Origin: Fimenecus sp045593645
GTDB lineage: Bacteria > Bacillota > Clostridia > Oscillospirales > Acutalibacteraceae
Assembly (NCBI GenBank): GCA_045593645.1
Contig: JAZNWZ010000130.1
Coordinates: forward strand, 124,001 to 188,000
DNA length: 64,000 nt
Direction: 5' to 3'
Shown: in pieces, positions 60,169 to 64,000 of the stretch
Layout of the letters: the number at the start of each line of letters is the position of its first letter
Numbering within the stretch: position 1 is the stretch's first letter
Notes under the pieces: generated by a model
Told to the model about the DNA's origin: nothing
Databases searched by the model: none
What the model saw: only the letters and a program-made list of their open reading frames with translations
Program-made: the position numbers and the translations under genes

Positions 60169-60385
60169 CTATAATAATGTCCTTCTTATCAAAAGCTTCT
60201 GGGTAAAAGTTGATAAACTCTTCGAGAGTTCTTCTTTTAATTATCACATTAGTTGCAGCTGAAAGCTTATTAAAAAACAATTCAAGCTCAGTAAGATCAA
60301 GTAAGCGGTCACCCACCCAAATGCTGCCTTCAGAATTTAGGGTGACATCTGAAAAATCTGCAACTATTGGACCACCATCAAGCAT
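60161..60385 (-). CDS. Paralog array member 4 (74 aa)
   Basis: A short member with a hairpin (VTLNSEGSIWVGD), a helix and the terminal block FINFYPEAFDKKDIIIDE. ATG 60385 has GGAG eight bases upstream, within member 3; a TTG at 60403 is possible. It overlaps member 3 by eight bases. Confidence 0.65.
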   Translation of the reverse strand: MLDGGPIVADFSDVTLNSEGSIWVGDRLLDLTELELFFNKLSAATNVIIKRRTLEEFINFYPEAFDKKDIIIDE

Positions 60386-60767
60386 CTTTATTCTCCGTTG
60401 CAATTATAATAGTCTTCTTATCAAAGATTGTTGGCTTTTTATCAAGAAGCCAATCAACAACTTTATCTTCAAGCATTATAGCTTTTGCTGCTTCAATCTT
60501 TTTTGTAAGTTGTTCAACACCTTCGTCACCAATATTATAAACAAGTGTCTTGTGCCCAGGCCCATAAACATTGACAAATTTAAGAGCTAAGTTTCCATCG
60601 CTGTTGATTGTATATTGGCTCAAGTCAAGCGGACTTTCAAGATATTTTACACTTCCGGTGAAGCCGTGTTTTAAAATTTCTGTATAAGGCACAGTTAAAC
60701 AATTATGAGAGCTTACAAGAAGAGCGTCCATATCGTGAACGTAAATATGATGATTCTTATTCGTCAA
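60378..60767 (-). CDS. Paralog array member 3 with NrdD-like N-terminal segment (129 aa)
   Basis: The C-terminal 75 residues match the family: INSDGNLALKF hairpin, helix, then VDWLLDKKPTIFDKKTIII. The N-terminal 30 residues contain IYVHDMDALLVSSHNCLTVP, which aligns with IHDLDSYILGMHNCLSVP of this phage's own NrdD, including the conserved HD-x-D and NC residues. The start is TTG 60767 with AGAGG nine bases upstream, inside member 2; no ATG is available. Function unknown. Confidence 0.65.
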   Translation of the reverse strand: MTNKNHHIYVHDMDALLVSSHNCLTVPYTEILKHGFTGSVKYLESPLDLSQYTINSDGNLALKFVNVYGPGHKTLVYNIGDEGVEQLTKKIEAAKAIMLEDKVVDWLLDKKPTIFDKKTIIIATENKDA

Positions 60768-61011
60768 TTATGATTACCTCTTTCCCATCAAATATTGTTG
60801 GCTCTTTATCAAGAAGCCATTCTGCAAGCTTTCTATTAAGTGATACTCCGTGAACAATGTTTCTAACATCTCGTATAAAACTAGGTATTGCAGGAGCTGA
60901 AAGCTTTTGTGTATCACGAAATGTTCCTATTTCATTTGTCACACATAAGTCACCATCATCGTCAATTATAAATGATCTTAAATTAAAATAATTCTTATTT
61001 GCCTTCGACAA
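60757..61011 (-). CDS. Paralog array member 2 (84 aa)
   Basis: The family pattern is nearly undecorated: FIIDDDGDLCVT hairpin, helix, then LAEWLLDKEPTIFDGKEVIIIDE. I chose TTG 61011 because AGAGG lies six bases upstream; an open frame continues further upstream without a ribosome site. It overlaps member 1 by 17 bases. Confidence 0.6.
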   Translation of the reverse strand: MSKANKNYFNLRSFIIDDDGDLCVTNEIGTFRDTQKLSAPAIPSFIRDVRNIVHGVSLNRKLAEWLLDKEPTIFDGKEVIIIDE

Positions 61012-61360
61012 TGGTAACCTCTTTCTTATCAAAAATTGTAGGGTCTCTATCAATAAGCCACTCTGCAAAAGATTGATTTATATACACTCTATTGTGCATT
61101 GCAATACCACTTTTTACCTCTTCAAAAAGTTCAGTTGCAGTTTTTTTGCCATATTCTATAATGTCTGTTTTTATAACGCCGTTTTCGACACAGATGTCAG
61201 TGTAATCTGCAGTTTGTGCAAGGCCTTCAAGTACAGGACTTATTACTTTCAACTCTTCCATATATTTGTTGCCAAATAAGCTGTTACCCAAATCTCCAGC
61301 ACCTATTCCCATAAATGTGTTTAATAATTCTGCAAATGAACCGAAGTCACCTTTTCCCAT
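60995..61360 (-). CDS. Paralog array member 1 (121 aa)
   Basis: First gene of the array. A Gly/Phe/Leu-rich N-terminal 45 residues precede the family module: ICVENGVIKTDII, a helix, and FAEWLIDRDPTIFDKKEVTIVEGK. ATG 61360 follows GGAG just after a terminator hairpin. The last codons (AAAGAGGT) contain the ribosome site of member 2. Confidence 0.65.
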   Translation of the reverse strand: MGKGDFGSFAELLNTFMGIGAGDLGNSLFGNKYMEELKVISPVLEGLAQTADYTDICVENGVIKTDIIEYGKKTATELFEEVKSGIAMHNRVYINQSFAEWLIDRDPTIFDKKEVTIVEGK

Positions 61361-61370
61361 ATTTACTCCA

Positions 61371-61391
61371 AAAGCCCCTCTTTCAAGGGGC
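61371..61391 (-). terminator. Terminator/attenuator before the paralog array
   Basis: Minus-strand GCCCC and GGGGC pair around an eight-base loop, followed by TTTT and then the GGAG of member 1. It probably reduces, rather than blocks, transcription into the array. Confidence 0.6.
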
Positions 61392-61412
61392 GCGGTTTTT
61401 CAGCTTTTTAAC

Positions 61413-61664
61413 TTAAGCAGACTTTTTGTTGTTGCGGTAGAAAGCAAGGAATGTATCAGCATCAACTGCCTTGTAGGTACCGCCCTTAATCATATAGATT
61501 TTGTTGATTTCAGTCTGACTTACAACCTGTGAAGGATTTCCGTCAACATAAAATGTTCCGTTACGAATACCTGCTGAAATAACAGGTCGGTCTTTGCTGT
61601 AATGGCGGGTTCCTGAACGGATTTCCAAGTTTACGTAATAGTCCATCTTCAACTTAACATTCAT
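61413..61664 (-). CDS. Small hypothetical protein (83 aa) between MoxR and array
   Basis: ATG 61664 has AAGGAG six bases upstream; a TTG at 61685 lacks one. The product is basic and beta-rich (YYVNLEIRSGTRHY, GTFYVDGNPSQVV), ending in a helix FLAFYRNNKK. No family recognised. Its place between the MoxR gene and the array suggests a shared role. Confidence 0.6.
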   Translation of the reverse strand: MNVKLKMDYYVNLEIRSGTRHYSKDRPVISAGIRNGTFYVDGNPSQVVSQTEINKIYMIKGGTYKAVDADTFLAFYRNNKKSA

Positions 61665-61698
61665 ATTTATCTCCTTATCAAACAAGCTTTATAATAAC

Positions 61699-61718
61699 TG
61701 CGGGTTTTTCAACCCGCA
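61699..61718 (-). other. Intergenic GNRA hairpin after the MoxR gene
   Basis: Minus-strand TGCGGGTT and AACCCGCA pair perfectly around GAAA. No U-tract follows, so it is likely an mRNA-stabilising or processing element between the MoxR gene and the next. Confidence 0.55.
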
Positions 61719-61724
61719 TTTGAC

Positions 61725-63095
61725 TTAGGCATTAACCTCAGCGTAGAAGCTGTAGTTCTGAACAATCTTTGTCAGACCGTTCTTTGCAACCTCAACCTCA
61801 CTGTTCTGTGGGAGAGTATCGCAGATTTTTACAAGTGTTTCGAGAGCAGAGATGTCAGCAACAAACTTTGCGTAGTTGATCTTTCTCTTGTCCTCAGGAA
61901 CGTTTTCTCCAAGGTTTGCATCAAGGAACTGATGTGGGTCCTTGTCGTAGGCATCCATTGCCTGTGTGTAGATTTCACCGAGTGCACGGCGTGTGTCCAT
62001 CACATTTGTTCTTGTACCGTCAAGGTAAAGGCTCAGGCGGTCAACCTTATCTGCAATCTCTGTTGCACCATCGAAGATATTCTCTCCGCCTGTCACAGGA
62101 GCTTCTCCTGACTTAAGGCGCTTGAGCATCTGACGAACTTTTTCAGTAACTGACTTGATGAAAGCTTCGCACTGATTTGCATCGTTGAAAGTTGCAGTTC
62201 CTGCACCAATCAAACCTTCAACCATACGGTCGATGAAAGGATTTTTTGCTCCGTTCAGAGGAACATTGAGCAAGGCACAAGCAGCAACTGACTGCTGCAG
62301 GTAGTAGTAAGTACGACCTGAGATGAAGTTGTAAACCTGTCCGTGACGGCTGTAAGTTCCTTCGAAGCAAGCAGCGAAGTCTTTGTTTCTGATGTCGAGA
62401 TAACCTTTTGAATTGTCTCTTGAGTCAGAGTAGCATTCAAAAACCTCTTCCATCATTGTCTTAACTTCTTTTGTTGCATTGTTCCAAATATTTGGACCAA
62501 GACGATTTGCATCGTGATTGAACTCAGGCCAATCTGCCATACGTTCTTCTTCATTCTGACTGAACTCATCAAGGAAAGAGTGGAAGTCAGGAGATTCAAG
62601 ATTGATGATACAGAAGCGGTTAAGCGCAGGAGCTGTGATATCACAGTAAGAAGGCAAGTTTGACTTGTAGTTTCCAGCTGAGATAATTACGCAGTCCTCA
62701 GGAAGCTTGCGTCCGTTTCCGATTGTTCTTTCGAAGATTAAGCGGTAAAGAGCACCCTGAACAAGAGAAGGACAAACTGAAATTTCATCGATGAACAAAA
62801 TTGAAGGTTTGTTGTTTTTCTTGTTTTCAAGGATGGTATTGAACCAAGTTGGATTTTTTGTAATGAGGTAGTCCCAGTCAGGTTCGTTTACCTGAAAACC
62901 AAGGATTTCGTTGTTTTCAAAACCTGAACCGATAAGGGAAACAACTTCGTAACCCTCGTGAGCAGCGATTTCTCCGACGATTGTTGTCTTTGCAATACCT
63001 GGGTTTGAAAGAAGCAACATCGGAACCTTATTGTTGGTCATTCGAGTAACCTCGAAACCTGTGATGATTGTGTCTCTAATGTAATTCTTAACCAT
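61725..63095 (-). CDS. MoxR-type AAA+ ATPase (456 aa)
   Basis: Walker A SNPGIAKTT is at 30-38, the PGIAKT form typical of MoxR/RavA proteins. Walker B SILFIDEIS is at 99-107, and sensor-1-like IISAGNYKS at 138-146. The C-terminal half is helical. MoxR ATPases act as chaperones that remodel targets with a VWA partner; the DUF2201-type VWA protein lies on the same strand 2.5 kb downstream. It is transcribed from a strong early promoter, with AAGGAG upstream of the ATG. Confidence 0.85.
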   Translation of the reverse strand: MVKNYIRDTIITGFEVTRMTNNKVPMLLLSNPGIAKTTIVGEIAAHEGYEVVSLIGSGFENNEILGFQVNEPDWDYLITKNPTWFNTILENKKNNKPSILFIDEISVCPSLVQGALYRLIFERTIGNGRKLPEDCVIISAGNYKSNLPSYCDITAPALNRFCIINLESPDFHSFLDEFSQNEEERMADWPEFNHDANRLGPNIWNNATKEVKTMMEEVFECYSDSRDNSKGYLDIRNKDFAACFEGTYSRHGQVYNFISGRTYYYLQQSVAACALLNVPLNGAKNPFIDRMVEGLIGAGTATFNDANQCEAFIKSVTEKVRQMLKRLKSGEAPVTGGENIFDGATEIADKVDRLSLYLDGTRTNVMDTRRALGEIYTQAMDAYDKDPHQFLDANLGENVPEDKRKINYAKFVADISALETLVKICDTLPQNSEVEVAKNGLTKIVQNYSFYAEVNA

Positions 63096-63129
63096 AATCT
63101 AACTCCTTATTGATCTTGATTACAATAAT

Positions 63130-63158
63130 AATATAAAATGGAGTTTAGGAAAGTTTAA
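63130..63158 (-). promoter_or_regulatory. Early promoter TTAAAC-N17-TATATT
   Basis: TTAAAC (63158-63153) and TATATT (63135-63130) with 17-base spacing on the minus strand. It starts the MoxR/paralog transcript. Confidence 0.75.
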
Positions 63159-63173
63159 AAAATTTTCAAAATT

Positions 63174-63404
63174 TTAGTGATTTTTTGGTATTTTTTCAAA
63201 AGTAATGTCAATCTGACCTTCAGAGTCAAAAATATAACGGTCGTTATCAATTAGGCGTTCAAGCGTAGAAACTTCGTCATAAAAGATTATCACATTTTGT
63301 TTATCATTTCTTGCTCTTTTAAGTTGCTTCCTAAAAGAGCAGCGAAGCTCGAAATCATAAATATAACTGGTATCAACTTGTAAATAGCAAAGTTCTTCTT
63401 TCAT
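63174..63404 (-). CDS. Small hypothetical protein (76 aa)
   Basis: No family recognised. A basic helical middle (FRKQLKRARNDKQNV) is followed by strands and ends DRYIFDSEGQIDITFEKI. It has no good ribosome site; its ATG overlaps the stop of a short upstream frame (TAATG), so translation may depend on reinitiation. Confidence 0.5.
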   Translation of the reverse strand: MKEELCYLQVDTSYIYDFELRCSFRKQLKRARNDKQNVIIFYDEVSTLERLIDNDRYIFDSEGQIDITFEKIPKNH

Positions 63405-63454
63405 TATTCTTTAAGTTGAAGGTCAACAAAGCCTTCTGTATTATCAAATAAAAA
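63404..63454 (-). pseudogene. C-terminal remnant of a duplicate of the 63174 gene
   Basis: The frame reads FLFDNTEGFVDLQLKE and stop. It aligns with YIFDSEGQIDITFEKI at the end of the next gene. It has no start codon and is preceded by a hairpin, so it looks like the surviving tail of a tandem duplicate. Confidence 0.4.
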
Positions 63455-63459
63455 CCTCC

Positions 63460-63475
63460 GCCTCCCGAAGGAGGC
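63460..63475 (-). other. Intergenic UUCG hairpin
   Basis: Minus-strand GCCTCC and GGAGGC pair perfectly around TTCG. GGAGGTTTTTATTT follows, so it might end transcription from the right-edge gene or protect its 3' end. Confidence 0.55.
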
Positions 63476-63481
63476 ATTTGT

Positions 63482-64000
63482 TTACTCTTTTGGAGTTATT
63501 TCATTTACCAAGATTGAGTTGTTGAAGAACTCGTTTCCTGCTTCTTCAAGATCAGCATATTCGCCGCTGCGGTATTTCTTAAGGAAGATTACAAGATTCT
63601 TGTTGTACTTATAACGGTACTGATTTGATATTGTGTTGCCTTTGTTATCAATCTGAACTAAGATTACAATATCTTTCCAAAGAATAACTTTGTCAATGCG
63701 CCAAAGCTTTTTCTCTTTGATACGTTTTTCGTACTGTGGCAATTCCTGAATACTCTTACCTTCTTCAACCATCAAAGCAAGTTCTTCTTTTGTAAGCTTG
63801 TGTTCTTCGGTAATTGTTTCAACCAAAATAGGATAGTGTTTCTTTTCCAAGAATGTTTTAATATCGTGGATAAAGTCTTTAGGCTCAACACTGTAGTCCC
63901 AAGGGAAGAAGTATTGCATACCTGTGTTCTTGTGAATTACAAATACACCATCTTCACCTTGATGAACTGCTGTTTTAATTGAAAGAACACAAGGACACTT
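63482..64000 (-). CDS. Hypothetical protein, 5' end outside window
   Basis: The frame is open to the last base of the window, so the gene starts beyond it; the ATG at 63919 is internal, since the upstream codons read naturally (KCPCVLSIKTAVHQGEDGVF). The visible 172 residues include an early C-x-C, aromatic strands and a Lys/Glu-rich helical region, ending in an acidic segment. No family recognised. Confidence 0.6.
   Translation of the reverse strand, partial: KCPCVLSIKTAVHQGEDGVFVIHKNTGMQYFFPWDYSVEPKDFIHDIKTFLEKKHYPILVETITEEHKLTKEELALMVEEGKSIQELPQYEKRIKEKKLWRIDKVILWKDIVILVQIDNKGNTISNQYRYKYNKNLVIFLKKYRSGEYADLEEAGNEFFNNSILVNEITPKE

Noticed and set aside
63400..63477. Small ATG-started frame at 63477 (MPPSGGGG...)
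   Set aside because: It reads the stem of a hairpin and has no coding character; the frame 63454-63404 with homology to the next gene is the better explanation.
1..64000. Possible stop-codon reassignment as in some very large gut phages
   Set aside because: Genes end at TAG (for example at 4293, 27545 and 30562) and at TGA (for example 56584 and 60161) immediately before other genes, and long genes are uninterrupted under the standard code.
1..64000. tRNA genes, CRISPR arrays, insertion sequences and homing endonucleases
   Set aside because: I looked for T-loop motifs, spaced direct repeats, transposase DDE motifs and GIY-YIG/HNH patterns and saw none that hold up by eye.

Overview
The window is an internal piece of a large, AT-rich, tailed double-stranded DNA phage genome, most likely a T4-like myovirus of jumbo type. 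It is packed with genes on both strands; the largest gap is about 170 bp. I see no tRNA, rRNA, CRISPR array, insertion sequence or integrase. The phage assignment rests on a T4 gp6-like baseplate wedge protein, a phage-type late sigma factor, a DnaX-like clamp loader, a family of tail-fibre proteins and an 11.8 kb tail gene. Genes end in TAA, TAG or TGA at sensible places, so the standard code applies. A class III (anaerobic, glycyl-radical) ribonucleotide reductase points to a strictly or facultatively anaerobic host. Two short secreted proteins with ordinary signal peptides fit a bacterial host, but the host genus cannot be read from this sequence.

Layout. 0-4.3 kb (+): end of a long virion protein and two small structural genes. 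4.3-6.6 kb (-): RecB/Cas4-like nuclease, a PARG-like ADP-ribose glycohydrolase and small genes. 6.6-24.2 kb (mostly +): late structural genes, including the 3934-residue tail protein and a probable tail assembly chaperone. 24.2-29 kb (-): replication/nucleotide operon with an HD phosphohydrolase, clamp loader, DUF4406 protein and small genes. 29.2-33.6 kb (+): ClpP-like protease, NrdD and a DNA methyltransferase-like protein. 33.6-42.1 kb (-): late virion operons (gp6-like wedge protein, a protein with a SpoT-like HD domain, a protein with a Dps-like ferroxidase site) and the sigma factor. 42.1-45.3 kb (-): early membrane/LemA/secreted-protein operon. 45.4-56.3 kb (+): four tail-fibre/adhesin genes. 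56.4-57 kb (+): small exported protein. 57-64 kb (-): MoxR ATPase and VWA/metallopeptidase genes flanking six tandem related small genes.

Regulation can be read directly. Early minus-strand operons start with TTAAAC-N17-TATATTAT promoters (seven sites). Late virion genes on both strands carry ACTAATT or ACTAAATA just upstream (fourteen sites), presumably read by the sigma factor encoded at 41.3-42.1 kb. In five genes this late motif sits only 3-5 bases before the ATG with no Shine-Dalgarno sequence, which suggests leaderless late mRNAs.

The strongest candidates for something new are: the MoxR/VWA locus with its six-member overlapping paralog array, one member of which carries a segment resembling the phage's own NrdD; and the late operon encoding an alarmone-hydrolase-like and a Dps-like protein next to virion genes, which might be packaged.
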